From DASQYE01 sp036389315 (GTDB taxonomy: Bacteria > Acidobacteriota > Blastocatellia > Pyrinomonadales > Pyrinomonadaceae), in the NCBI GenBank assembly GCA_036389315.1, contig DASVQF010000013.1, positions 118,256 to 182,255 of the forward strand: 64,000 nucleotides of DNA. Direction: 5' to 3'. Position 1 is the stretch's first letter. The number at the start of each line of letters is the position of its first letter. Of the stretch, positions 39,920 through 49,600 are shown in pieces. The notes below the pieces were generated by a model. The model saw nothing but the letters and a program-made list of their open reading frames with translations. It ran no database searches and was not told the origin of the DNA. The position numbers and the translations under genes are program-made.

Positions 39920-40402
39920 ATGACTGATACTAAAAGCGAAGAGGTTGCGGAGAGCCGGGTCGAGGGGCGCAGCCGTATGAGCGGGCTTGAGTATATGCGA
40001 AAGCTTGCTGCCGGAGAGCTGCCCGCTTCGGGGATGGCGCGCCTGATCGGGTTCGAGCTGGCGGAGGTGGACGAAGGCTACGCAGTCATAACTGTTGAGT
40101 CGGACGAGCGCCACTCCAACGGCATAGGCATAGCGCACGGCGGGCTGGCCGCCACGCTTCTGGATTCGGCCACGGGCTGCGCCATCAATACCATGATGCC
40201 GGCGGGCAGAATCTTCACCACGCTTGAGATGAAGATCAACTACGTGCGCCCCGTCAGGAGCGGGACGGGCCTGCTGCGCTGCGAGGCCCGAGTCATTCAT
40301 GCAGGCTCGCGCGTAGCCACGGCCGAAGGGCGCGTCACGGGCGCGGACGGCAAACTCTACGCGCACGGCACGGCCACCTGTATGTTGTTTCAGGCGAGAT
40401 GA
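39920..40402 (+). CDS. PaaI-family hotdog thioesterase A
   Basis: The 160-residue protein has the PaaI pattern GIAHGGLAATLLDSATGCAINTMMP followed by FTTLEMKINYVRP. It hydrolyses acyl-CoA thioesters, possibly freeing CoA or clearing dead-end products in beta-oxidation. It is a clear paralogue of thioesterase B at 43760, sharing SGLEY, GGLAATLLDSA, TLE(M/I)K and ATAEGR, so the two arose by duplication. It follows the FadN gene by 15 bases. Confidence 0.9.
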   Translation: MTDTKSEEVAESRVEGRSRMSGLEYMRKLAAGELPASGMARLIGFELAEVDEGYAVITVESDERHSNGIGIAHGGLAATLLDSATGCAINTMMPAGRIFTTLEMKINYVRPVRSGTGLLRCEARVIHAGSRVATAEGRVTGADGKLYAHGTATCMLFQAR

Positions 40403-40449
40403 AAAGCGGCTGTGCTTGAATGAAATCTTGCGGATTGGGATGAGGCCGG

Positions 40450-40833
40450 ATGAAAGCTGGCGACCGTATCACCTACGAGCGGACGTTTACGGAAGAAGAC
40501 ATACGACTGTTCGGCAAAGTCTCGGGCGACGAAGGGACGCATCACATCCGGCCGGACGAGGCAGGACGGCTGATGGTGCACGGGCTGCTGACGGCGACGC
40601 TGCCGACGAAGATCGGCGGAGAGATCAACTTCATCGCGCGCGAGATGAGGTTCCAGTTTCACCGTCCGGTCTTCGCCGGAGACACCGTGAGCTGCGAAGT
40701 CACGGTCGTCGAGTTTGAAGACGGGCCCGAATATCATCATTTGAAATCGCGTTGGAGCTGCCGCAACCAGCACGGCAAAGAGGTGATGAGCGGCGAAGCC
40801 ACGGGCATCGTCCGCAAGCAGGAGGCAGGCTGA
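40450..40833 (+). CDS. MaoC-like hydratase A
   Basis: The 127-residue single hotdog domain resembles MaoC/(R)-specific enoyl-CoA hydratases: FTEEDIRLFGKVSGDEGTHHI holds the catalytic Asp-His pair in the usual SGDxxxxH spacing. It probably hydrates enoyl-CoA in an alternative route to the FadN crotonase domain. Its stop overlaps the thiolase start (TGATG), showing translational coupling with that gene. Confidence 0.85.
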   Translation: MKAGDRITYERTFTEEDIRLFGKVSGDEGTHHIRPDEAGRLMVHGLLTATLPTKIGGEINFIAREMRFQFHRPVFAGDTVSCEVTVVEFEDGPEYHHLKSRWSCRNQHGKEVMSGEATGIVRKQEAG

Positions 40834-42017
40834 TGAGAGAAGCTGTAATCGTAGCGGGTGTGCGCACGGCCGTCGGCAAAGCGCCGCGCGGGAGCCTGCG
40901 CACCACACGGCCGGACGACATGGCCGCCGCCGTGATAAAGGAGTTGCTGCGGCGCGCTCCCTCTTTGCCGCCCGACACCATCGACGATGTGATTATGGGC
41001 TGCGCCACGCCCGAAGGCGAGCAGGGCACGAACGTCGCACGCATCGCAAGCCTTCGCGCAGGGCTTCCCTATCAAGTACCAGCCGTGACGGTCAATCGCT
41101 TCTGCTCATCCGGCTCGCAGACGATAGCCACGGCGGCCGCTTCAATCATGGCGGGGATGGCCGACACGGTCATTGCGGGCGGCACTGAATCGATGAGCAT
41201 GCTGCGCGGCAATACCAGGTTCAGGCCCAACCCGCACCTGGTCGAGAACTATCCGGAAGTCTACTTGAGCATGGGGCTGACGGCCGAGAACGTGGCCGAG
41301 CGTTACAAGGTCTCGCGCGAGGAAGCAGACGCCTTCTCTTACCGCAGCCACCAGCGCGCGCTCGCGGCTCAAAGCGCCGGGCGCTTGCGCGACGACGGCA
41401 TCGTCCCGCTCGAAGTGGAGATCAGAGAGGTCGGCAGGGACGGCGCGACCGAGGAGAGGCGACTGACCTTTGAAGTGGACGAGGGCCCGCGCGCAGACAC
41501 TACGCCGGAAGCTCTGGCTAAGCTGCGACCCGTCTTTCATGCTCGCGGCAGCGTCACGGCGGGTAATTCAAGCCAGACCTCGGACGGCGCGGCCGCTTGT
41601 ATAGTCATGTCGCGCGAGCGTGCCGCAGGATTGGGCCTGAAGCCCCTGGCCCGCTTCGTCGCTTACGCGGTCGGGGGCGTGCCGCCGGAGATTATGGGGA
41701 TGGGCCCGGTGGTGGCCGTGCCGAAGGCTTTGCGGCTCGCCGGACTCAAGCTGGACGAGATTGACCTGATCGAGCTGAACGAAGCCTTCGCGTGCCAGGC
41801 CATTGCCGTGATGCGCGAGCTGGGGATGGACGACGAGCGCACGAACGTCAACGGCGGGGCCGTGGCTTTGGGCCACCCCTTAGGGGCTTCGGGCGCGAAG
41901 CTGACCGTGCAGCTCCTCGGAGAGATGCGTAGACGAGGGAGCCGCTACGGGATGGTGACGATGTGCGTCGGCGGAGGCCAGGGCGCTGCGACCATCTTCG
42001 AGAATCTTCAAACCTAA
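40833..42017 (+). CDS. fadA: Acetyl-CoA acyltransferase (thiolase)
   Basis: The 394-residue thiolase shows the nucleophile Cys in VNRFCSSGSQTIATAA, the His motif NVNGGAVALGHPLGASGAK and the C-terminal catalytic Cys in MVTMCVGGGQGAATIFE. It performs the final thiolytic cleavage of beta-oxidation. The ATG at 40833 overlaps the MaoC stop and has AGGAGG 8 bases upstream. Confidence 0.96.
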   Translation: MREAVIVAGVRTAVGKAPRGSLRTTRPDDMAAAVIKELLRRAPSLPPDTIDDVIMGCATPEGEQGTNVARIASLRAGLPYQVPAVTVNRFCSSGSQTIATAAASIMAGMADTVIAGGTESMSMLRGNTRFRPNPHLVENYPEVYLSMGLTAENVAERYKVSREEADAFSYRSHQRALAAQSAGRLRDDGIVPLEVEIREVGRDGATEERRLTFEVDEGPRADTTPEALAKLRPVFHARGSVTAGNSSQTSDGAAACIVMSRERAAGLGLKPLARFVAYAVGGVPPEIMGMGPVVAVPKALRLAGLKLDEIDLIELNEAFACQAIAVMRELGMDDERTNVNGGAVALGHPLGASGAKLTVQLLGEMRRRGSRYGMVTMCVGGGQGAATIFENLQT

Positions 42018-42026
42018 GACGGACAG

Positions 42027-43274
42027 ATGAGGCACACGATGAGAAGCGACGACCCCTACGTGGGCTTTCAGGTCTCCGAGCGCGCCCGCGAGATTTACCG
42101 TAAGCTTCGGGCCTTCATGCAGGAGCACGTCTATCCGAACGAGAAGCTCTTTCACGAACAGATCGAGCAGGGCGAGCGGTGGCAGCCCGTGCCGCTCATG
42201 GAAGAGTTGAAGGCCAAAGCCAGGGACGCAGGCTTGTGGAACCTGTTCCTGCCCGAGAGCGAGTACGGCGCTGGGCTCAGCAATCTTGAATACGCTCCGA
42301 TGGCCGAGTTGATGGGGCGCTCGTGGGTCTTCGCGCCGGAGATCTTCAACTGTAGCGCGCCGGACACGGGCAACATGGAAGTGCTCGCGCGCTACGGAAG
42401 CCTTGAGCAGAAAGAGTGCTGGCTGCGGCCGCTCGCCGACGGCCGGGTACGTTCCTGCTTCGCCATGACCGAACCCGACGTGGCTTCGTCGGATGCGACC
42501 AACATTCGCTCAAGCATCCGTCGCGAAGGCGATGAGTACGTCATAGATGGACGCAAGTGGTGGGCGAGCGGCGCGGGCGACCCGCGCTGCAAGGTCGCAA
42601 TCTTCATGGGCAAGACGGACGCGGGCGCGCCCAAGCACCGGCAGCAATCCATGATACTCGTGCCGATGGACGCGCCGGGCGTGAAGGTCGTACGCATGCT
42701 CAGCGTCTTCGGCTACGATCACGCGCCGCACGGCCACGCCGAGATCATCTTCGATAAGGTGCGCGTGCCCGCGTCGAACATTATCCTGGGCGAGGGGCGC
42801 GGCTTCGAGATAGCGCAGGGGCGCTTGGGCCCAGGACGCATACATCACTGCATGCGGTTGATCGGAATCAGCGAGCGCGCGCTCGAAGCCATGTGCCGCC
42901 GCGTGCTGGCGCGCACGGCTTTCGGCAAGACGCTCGCCGAGCAAGGGACGATTCGGGCCGAGATTGCGCGTTCGAGAATAGAGCTTGAGCAGGCGCGGCT
43001 CCTCACCTTGAAGGCCGCCTACATGATGGACGTGGTGGGCAACAAGGCCGCGCGCGCCGAGATAGCGATGATAAAGGTTGTGGCCCCTAACGTGGCGCTC
43101 GGCGTCCTGGATCGCGCCATTCAGGCTCATGGCGGCGGCGGCGTCTCGGATGATTTCATCCTCGCCTCAGCCTGGGCCAACGCCCGCACGCTGCGGCTCG
43201 CCGACGGGCCCGACGAAGTTCACGTGGAAGCAATCGCCAGGATGGAGCTTGGCAAGTACAGAGAGGGCGCGTGA
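42027..43274 (+). CDS. ACAD10/11-like acyl-CoA dehydrogenase
   Basis: The 415-residue protein matches the ACAD10/11 dehydrogenase group: FAPEIFNCSAPDTGNMEVL, SCFAMTEPDVASSDATNI, KWWASGAGDPRCKVAIFMG and GGVSDDFILASAWANARTLRLADGPDEVH. In animals this domain is fused to an aminoglycoside phosphotransferase-like kinase, and in Pseudomonas levulinate catabolism (LvaA/LvaC) the two are separate proteins. A matching kinase gene lies at 44265. Together they may isomerise 4-hydroxyacyl-CoA through a phosphorylated intermediate. An ATG at 42039 is an alternative start. Confidence 0.93.
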   Translation: MRHTMRSDDPYVGFQVSERAREIYRKLRAFMQEHVYPNEKLFHEQIEQGERWQPVPLMEELKAKARDAGLWNLFLPESEYGAGLSNLEYAPMAELMGRSWVFAPEIFNCSAPDTGNMEVLARYGSLEQKECWLRPLADGRVRSCFAMTEPDVASSDATNIRSSIRREGDEYVIDGRKWWASGAGDPRCKVAIFMGKTDAGAPKHRQQSMILVPMDAPGVKVVRMLSVFGYDHAPHGHAEIIFDKVRVPASNIILGEGRGFEIAQGRLGPGRIHHCMRLIGISERALEAMCRRVLARTAFGKTLAEQGTIRAEIARSRIELEQARLLTLKAAYMMDVVGNKAARAEIAMIKVVAPNVALGVLDRAIQAHGGGGVSDDFILASAWANARTLRLADGPDEVHVEAIARMELGKYREGA

Positions 43275-43291
43275 GAGAGAGGGCAGGCTTG

Positions 43292-43753
43292 ATGGGCCCA
43301 AAGCAGATTGAGAGCGTCGGCGAGCTGCGGCAGATGGTCGGGCAGGAGGTGGCCTTAAGCGACTGGTTCGAGGTGACGCAGGAGCGCATCAACCTCTTCG
43401 CGGAAGCTACGGAAGATCGCCAGTGGATTCACACGGAGCCGGAGCGCGCAGCGCGCCAGTCGCCTTACCGGACGACAATCGCGCACGGCTTCCTGACGCT
43501 TTCGCTCCTGACGGAGTTGATGGACAGGGCTGTCTCCCTCGGAGGGCTACGGATGGGCCTCAACTATGGGCTCAACCGCGTGCGCTTCATGAGTCCGGTG
43601 CCTGCGGGCGCGCGCATCCGGGGCCGCTTCAGGCTGGAAGCAGTCGAAGAGATAAGGAACGCCTTGCAGGCTACCTGGAGCGTGACGGTCGAGCGCGAAG
43701 GCTCGGACAAGCCGGCCTGCTTGGCCGAATGGCTCGTACGCTATTACGTTTGA
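43292..43753 (+). CDS. MaoC-like hydratase B
   Basis: A protein of 153 residues of the NodN/MaoC type: SDWFEVTQERINLFAEATEDRQWIH, with the catalytic Asp/His region, and TIAHGFLTLSLLTEL, which is highly typical. It hydrates enoyl-CoA or a related thioester. ATG 43292 is preferred from family alignment; the frame is open from a GTG at 43271 that overlaps the dehydrogenase stop by 4 bases. Confidence 0.9.
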   Translation: MGPKQIESVGELRQMVGQEVALSDWFEVTQERINLFAEATEDRQWIHTEPERAARQSPYRTTIAHGFLTLSLLTELMDRAVSLGGLRMGLNYGLNRVRFMSPVPAGARIRGRFRLEAVEEIRNALQATWSVTVEREGSDKPACLAEWLVRYYV

Positions 43754-43759
43754 GAAAAT

Positions 43760-44260
43760 ATGACGGACGAAAAAGAGAGACGTACAAGAACAGTCACCTG
43801 GGAAGACCCGCGTGCGTTGGCGGAAGCCGGGCGCAACCTTTCGGGGCTCGAATACCTCCGCAAAATAGTCGAAGGCTCTTTGCCTCGTCCGCCCATCAGC
43901 GCGCTCCTCGACTTCGGGCTCGCGGAGCTTGGGCCGGGCCGCGCCGTCTTCACGGTCGAGCCTGCGGAGTATCATTACAACCCGATTGGCATCGTGCATG
44001 GGGGCCTCGCGGCGACGCTGTTGGATTCGGCTATGGGGTGCGCGGTTCACTCGACGCTGCCGGCGGGCGCTGGCTACACGACGCTTGAGATTAAGGTCAA
44101 CTTCGTGCGGCCGATGACAGTGGAGACGGGCGTCGTGAGGTGCGAAGCGCAGGTGGTCTACGTGGGCGGCCGCACGGCCACGGCCGAAGGGCGCATCGTG
44201 GACGAAAGCCGAAAGCTCTACGCGCACGCCACGACGACCTGCATCATCTTCCGCCCCTGA
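43760..44260 (+). CDS. PaaI-family hotdog thioesterase B
   Basis: The 166-residue paralogue of thioesterase A contains GIVHGGLAATLLDSAMGC and TTLEIKVNFVRP. It starts 6 bases after the MaoC B stop and precedes the kinase gene. The two thioesterases bracket the MaoC-thiolase-ACAD-MaoC core. It may act on 4-hydroxyacyl or other poorly oxidised CoA esters; the substrate cannot be read from sequence. Confidence 0.9.
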   Translation: MTDEKERRTRTVTWEDPRALAEAGRNLSGLEYLRKIVEGSLPRPPISALLDFGLAELGPGRAVFTVEPAEYHYNPIGIVHGGLAATLLDSAMGCAVHSTLPAGAGYTTLEIKVNFVRPMTVETGVVRCEAQVVYVGGRTATAEGRIVDESRKLYAHATTTCIIFRP

Positions 44261-44264
44261 ACAG

Positions 44265-45368
44265 TTGAAGACTCGCGTGACGACGGACTCATCCTTTTCA
44301 GACACACGCGCGGTGCGCGCAAGCGAGCAGTTGGATTGGGACGCGCTCGCCGTTTACGTGCGCGAGCGTTTGGCTGCCCTCCTGGGCGAGCGGTTCGACC
44401 CCTCGGCTCCGATGACTGTCGAACAGTTTCCGGGCGGCCACTCTAACCTCACCTATCTCCTGAGATTCGGCGACGAGGAGTACGTGATGCGCCGCCCGCC
44501 GTTTGGGCCCGTGCCGCCGCGCGCGCACGACATGGCGCGCGAGTATCACATCCTTGAGGCAGTGTATCCGGTCTATGCGTTAGCGCCGCGCCCCTTCATG
44601 CTCTGCGAAGACGCGCTCGTCATTGGCTCGACCTTCTACGTGATGGAGCGGCGGCGCGGGCTCGTCGTGCGAGCGGAGGAGCCGCCGGAGCTTGAAGGTA
44701 AACCGCGGGAACGGCGGCGGACGAGCCGCGCTCTCGTAGACGCTCTGGCAGACCTTCACCTGGTTGACATCAAAGCGCACGGGCTAGACCGTTTAGGCAA
44801 GCCCTCGGGGTTCGTCGAGCGGCAAGTGCGCGGTTGGAGCGAGCGCTGGCACGGCGCGCAGACGAGCGAGTTGGCCCAGATGGACGCGCTCGCCGCGTGG
44901 CTGATAGATCGGTTGCCGCCCGACTGCGAGAGGCCGACGCTGGTTCACGGCGATTTCAAGCTCGATAACGTCATGCTCGACGCGCAGGACGTGGGGCGTC
45001 TCGTAGGCGTGTTCGATTGGGAGATGGCTGCGGTCGGCGACCCGCTCATAGACCTGGGAATCCTGCTGGCCTACTGGGTGCATGTGGCGAGCGCCGCAAG
45101 AGGGCCGGACGCTGTCTCGTCCGTGACAAGGCGCGAGGGCTGGTTCACGCGCGCAGAGATTCTTGAGCGTTACCAAGAGCGCACGGCGCTCGGTCTGGCG
45201 AACATAACTTTCTACGAAGTGTTCGCCGTCTTCAAGCTTGCAGTCGTGCTGCAACAGATATTCTATCGCTATCATCGCGGACAGACGGACGACCCGCGCT
45301 TCGCCCAACTGGACGAGCGCGTCCGGTGGCTGGCCGAAGTCGCCACGGCGCTCGCCGCAAAAGCATGA
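44265..45368 (+). CDS. ACAD10/11-type aminoglycoside phosphotransferase-family kinase
   Basis: The 367-residue protein has the APH fold: EQFPGGHSNLTYLL in the nucleotide loop region, MRRPPFG, catalytic LVHGDFKLDNVML and metal-binding GVFDWEMAAVGDPLIDLG. These are the motifs of the kinase half of ACAD10/11 and of LvaA, not of antibiotic resistance enzymes. It probably phosphorylates the hydroxyl of 4-hydroxyacyl-CoA. The start is uncertain: TTG 44265 or GTG 44277, neither with a ribosome-binding site, both immediately after thioesterase B. Confidence 0.9.
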   Translation: MKTRVTTDSSFSDTRAVRASEQLDWDALAVYVRERLAALLGERFDPSAPMTVEQFPGGHSNLTYLLRFGDEEYVMRRPPFGPVPPRAHDMAREYHILEAVYPVYALAPRPFMLCEDALVIGSTFYVMERRRGLVVRAEEPPELEGKPRERRRTSRALVDALADLHLVDIKAHGLDRLGKPSGFVERQVRGWSERWHGAQTSELAQMDALAAWLIDRLPPDCERPTLVHGDFKLDNVMLDAQDVGRLVGVFDWEMAAVGDPLIDLGILLAYWVHVASAARGPDAVSSVTRREGWFTRAEILERYQERTALGLANITFYEVFAVFKLAVVLQQIFYRYHRGQTDDPRFAQLDERVRWLAEVATALAAKA

Positions 45369-45376
45369 AAGAAATG

Positions 45377-45461
45377 AACAGGGATGGACAGGATAAAGAA
45401 AAGCGATAAAAGCATGCTTAAATGGTTCCGTTTTATCCTGACAATCCTGACCATCCTGTTT
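45377..45461. repeat. Hairpin between kinase and alcohol dehydrogenase genes
   Basis: AACAGGGATGGACAGGATAAA (45377-45397) pairs with the right arm 45431-45461, in which one additional GACAATCCT-like unit forms a bulge. The loop contains AAGCATGCTT, a perfect palindrome. Resembles the GGATGAA hairpins. Its end is 28 bases before the alcohol dehydrogenase ATG, so it could act as terminator or 5' structure. Confidence 0.7.
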
Positions 45462-45489
45462 GAATCTGTTCTGACGTTAGAGACCTGAT

Positions 45490-46593
45490 ATGAAGATCAA
45501 GGCCGCCGTTCTGTGGGAGCAGGGCACGCCGCTCTCGGTTGAAGAGGCCGAGCTGGAAGCGCCGCGCGCCGGTGAAGTCCTGGTCGAAGTCAAGGCGGCC
45601 GGTGTGTGCCATAGCGACCTGCACCCGGCGCGTGGGGATTGGCCCGCGCGCACTCCGCTCGTCCTGGGCCATGAAGGCGCTGGTATCGTGCGCGAAGTTG
45701 GCGCGGGCGTCGAGCGTCTGCGACCGGGCGATCACGTAGTCTTCTGCTGGGCTCCTCCTTGTGGCTCGTGCCCTCCCTGTCTTGAAGGCCGTCCTGTGCT
45801 GTGCGACCGCTTGGAGCGCACGACCTATCGCAACCGCTTGCCGGCGGGCGACACGCGCCTCAGAGCGCGCGGCCAGCCCCTAGCACATTTCAACAGCACC
45901 GCCTGCTTCGCAGACTTCGCCGTCGTCGCGGAAGAAGGCGCGACTGCCGTTCCTTCCGACTTGGAGTTCGAGGCGCTGGCGACGCTCGGGTGCGCTGTGA
46001 TTACAGGCGTCGGGGCGGTCTTGAATGCCGCGCGCGTGGAAGCGGGCGCGCGCGTAGCGGTCATCGGCGCGGGCGGCGTGGGCTTAAACGTCTTGCAGGG
46101 CGCGCGGCTCGCCGGGTGCGAAAAGATCATAGCCCTGGATACGCGAGCCGCTCCGCTCAAGCTCGCAAGAGAGTTTGGCGCGACCGACACGGTCGAAGCC
46201 TCTGCGCCCGCTGCTGCGGACGAGGTGCGAGAACTCGCGGGTGGGCGCGGCGCGGATTATGTCTTTGACACAGTGGGATTGCCTGAGACTTTAAAGCAGG
46301 CGCTTCTGCTGGCGCGCAAAGGCGGCACGGTCGTCCTCACTGGCCTGGCGCGCACGGACGCGCGCGCCTCCTTTCCACTCTTTCCTTTCGTCATGCAGGA
46401 GAAGCGATTGATCGGCTCCGTCTACGGCTCGGGCCAGCCCTTGCGAGACATCCCGCGCCTGGCCGGGCTCTGCCGCGAAGGCAAGCTGAAGCTGCGCGAG
46501 CTGGTCACGCGCTCTTACAGCTTGGATGAGGTCAACGAGGCGCTCGACGCGCTCTCCTCAGGCGAAGGCGCGCGCGGCATCATTCGCTGGTGA
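45490..46593 (+). CDS. Zinc-dependent alcohol dehydrogenase
   Basis: The 367-residue MDR-family protein has catalytic zinc ligands in GVCHSD (about C38) and GHEGAG (about H60-E61), the structural zinc quartet in CGSCPPCLEGRPVLC, and the cofactor motif GAGGVGLNVLQGARLAG. It resembles class III-like alcohol dehydrogenases. At the end of the fatty-acid island it could oxidise long-chain or hydroxylated alcohols; substrate unproven. No strong ribosome-binding site; a hairpin lies upstream and another follows its stop. Confidence 0.93.
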   Translation: MKIKAAVLWEQGTPLSVEEAELEAPRAGEVLVEVKAAGVCHSDLHPARGDWPARTPLVLGHEGAGIVREVGAGVERLRPGDHVVFCWAPPCGSCPPCLEGRPVLCDRLERTTYRNRLPAGDTRLRARGQPLAHFNSTACFADFAVVAEEGATAVPSDLEFEALATLGCAVITGVGAVLNAARVEAGARVAVIGAGGVGLNVLQGARLAGCEKIIALDTRAAPLKLAREFGATDTVEASAPAAADEVRELAGGRGADYVFDTVGLPETLKQALLLARKGGTVVLTGLARTDARASFPLFPFVMQEKRLIGSVYGSGQPLRDIPRLAGLCREGKLKLRELVTRSYSLDEVNEALDALSSGEGARGIIRW

Positions 46594-46601
46594 CAAAAGA
46601 A

Positions 46602-46636
46602 AAGGATGAAAGACAAGCAGCTTGTCTTTCATCCTT
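46602..46636. terminator. GGATGAA-family hairpin between convergent genes
   Basis: AAGGATGAAAGACAAGC (46602-46618) and GCTTGTCTTTCATCCTT (46620-46636) are perfect 17-base arms with a single base at the centre. It lies 8 bases after the alcohol dehydrogenase stop and 23 bases from the TonB receptor stop, so it can terminate both. Confidence 0.85.
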
Positions 46637-46659
46637 CCTCATTTCTTTCCCTGTTTGAA

Positions 46660-49600
46660 TTAGAAGTTGAAACGGATGCCGAATTGGAGTTGGCGCGGTG
46701 CGGCTGCCGAAGTGAAGCCGAGGGGCTGCGTCGGCGCTGCCGCACGGTTTCCGCGCGCGCGTGTGGACGAGAGCGCCCTTAACTGATCTAGCGGGAGGCT
46801 TCCGACCACGTTGTTGATGCCCGTCAGGTTCGTCCGGTTGAAGAGGTTGAAGCCCTCGAAGGTCAGCTCGAAGAACATCGTCTCGCGGAAGGGGAAGCGG
46901 CGCGCAAGCCGCGCGTCGAAGCTGTAGAAGGGCTCGCCCAGGCCCGTGTTGCGACCGGCGGCGAAGGGACGGTCTGATTGCGAGCGCCCGTCGTTGTTGG
47001 CATCGAAGCCCAAGAGCAGGTTGAAAGGCCGCCCAGACCCCGCTATGAAGATCGGAGCGAAAATCCAGTCGGCTAAAATCCTGTTCTTCCAGGGGCTTCC
47101 GAAGACGCCGCTGAAGACTGCGCGGTGGCGCTGGTCGAAGGCCGACACGGCGCGATCAAGGCGCAGGTTCAGAGGGTCTTGCGCAGACCAGTCGCTATTG
47201 AAGTCCGTCACCTCGTCTATGGACTTGGAGTAGGTGTAGTGGACGTTCAAGCTGAAGTTGTTGGCAAAGCGACGCTGTACGGAGATCGTGCCCGCGTTAT
47301 AGAAAGAGCTGGCGCTCGACTCGTAGATGTTGTCCTGAAAGCGAAGCGGGTTGGTGAAATCCGAGGACGTGCCAAGACATGAAGTCGGCGAAGTGGCGAC
47401 CGTGGCGGGGAAGCGCACGAAGCAGGGAATGCCGAAGGTCGGATTGAAACCTGACTTCCTGAACTGATTGATGTCGCGGTTGCGCGTCAGGTGCAAGCCG
47501 CGCGTAAAGAGATAGCTCAACTCAAGCGAGAAGCCTTTGCCGAGGTCACGTTGTACGCCTGCGCTCGCCTGGTACGTGGTCGGCGTCTCGTAGTTAGGCT
47601 CCGTGCGGAAACGAACTTCGAGCGGCGCGCCCGGCCTCGGCACGATGCCGAACTGCGCCAGGTCTGCCGCCGTAATCGTCCGATTGCCGATGATGCCCTG
47701 CGCCAGCAGCGTCCCGTAAATCGTAGTCGAAGCGGGCACGCCGAGCGGGGCCGAAGTGGCCGTCGAGAGCACTATGTTAATGGGGTCGCCGGGAAAGCCG
47801 CTCAAGGTCTTGGTCACGTTGGGCACGGAATAGATCGTGTAGCCGGAGAAGATGCCTACGCCCGCGCGAATGGCTGTCTTCCCATCGCTCCAGGGATCCC
47901 AGGAGAAGCCCACGCGCGGCTGAAAGTCGTCCTTGTCGAGCGGCATGTAGAAAGGCTCGTCGCTGATCGAATAGCGCAGCCCGTAGGTGAGCGTGAAGTT
48001 CTGCCGCACCTTCCAGGTGTCCTGCCCGTAGAGCGCATAACGGTATGTCCACGAGCTGACCTCGGACGTGCCAAAGCCCTGCTGGTAGACTATCGGCAGG
48101 TTGAGGTTGAAGGACTGCAAGGCGCTGATCGGCGTTGACAGCGCGGGCACAAGCGTCGGGTTATTGGCCGTCAGGAATCCTGTCAGGGCCGTTAAGGTCG
48201 GCTGGCCCGCTGCGGCGACGATGATGTTCGAGAGCGGGATGGCCGCGCCGAAGTTGAAGCGCCCGCCGAAGAAGGTCTCGTTGGCGGTCGCTACGTCCGT
48301 GGCGAAGAAGGAGCCGCCGAACTTGAAGGTGTGGTTGTCGTGCACGTAGGAGACGTTATCGAGCACGTCGTACTGTCGCTGAATGGTGCGCGACGGCAGA
48401 AAGATGTCGCGCCCGAAGAAGCCGAATCCCTCTATGTTAAGCTCCGGGCCGACGGGGTCGTTCGGTATCACCTTGAAGTTCAGATAACTGTACTGAAGCT
48501 TCAGCTCGTTGACCGTGTTCGTGTTGAATTGATGGTTTTCCGAGAAGAGCGCGCCGCCGTTGAAGCTATCGAGCGTGCGGCCACGCGAGACGGCCGTCAG
48601 CGCGCCCGCAGCTTGATTCTCAAACACCGAGTCGTTCAGGTTAAAGCGCAGGTAAGCGTTGTCGCGCTCGCTGAAATTGTGGTCGAAGCGCGCCGTAAAG
48701 GTCGTCTGCGAGGAGTTGAAGGGGAACTGCCCGCTCGCGTTCGTAAAGAGCGCGACCGTGCGCGGGTAACGCGCCTGCGTCGTGGTCAAAGATGCTGTCA
48801 GGCCGGTGGCGAGCGCCGCGAACGGAGTGCCCGCCAGAGCGTTAAAGAGCGTGCGCTGCGAGCTTGTGAGCCCGAAGATGTTCGGGTCGTTCAGGAGGTT
48901 GACGAAAGTCGTCTCGTCCTGGCTGAACCTTTCGATGGAAGTAAAGAAGAAGGTCTTGTCGCGCTGGATGGGCCCACCGAGAGAGCCGCCGTATTGCTGG
49001 CGGCTGAAGGGCGACTCGCCGCTCGGGTTGAAGTCGAAAGCATTACGCGCGTCGAACTTCTCATCACGAAAGAGGCCGAAGGCGCTGCCGCTCCAACGGT
49101 TCGACCCTGACTTGGAGATGATGTTGACGATGCCGCCCGAAGCCCCGCCGAACTCCGCGTTGTAGCTGTTCCGCAAGACCTGGAACTCCTGCACGGCCTC
49201 CTGGTTGACGGTCGTCTGCACGCCGCCCGAAACTGTATTGGTCTCGCCTCCGTCCACCGCCACTAAGTTGCCGCGCCCGTTGTTGCCTCCGAACGAGAGG
49301 CCCGATTGCGGAGTCTGCGCGACGCGGAAATCCGAGGCGTCCGAGATGTTGTCCGCGTCCGAGACGCCAGGTGTCAAAAGCGCGTAGTCCAGATAGTTTC
49401 TGCGGCTGATCGGCAGGTTGGTGATCTGCCGCTCGTCAACCACGGATGACTGTTGCGTGCGGTCTGTCTCGACCACCTCTTGCCCGCCCACTATGTTGAC
49501 GGTCGCGGTGACATTGCCCGCGCCGAGCTGCACGGGAATATTGGCCTGTTGGCCCACCGTCAGCTCTATCCGAGTCGAAGAGGGCGCGAAGCCTTTGCTG

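Noticed and set aside
44265..45368. Aminoglycoside resistance kinase
   Set aside because: The APH fold motifs and neighbouring ACAD point to the ACAD10/11 or LvaA group, which acts on hydroxyacyl-CoA.
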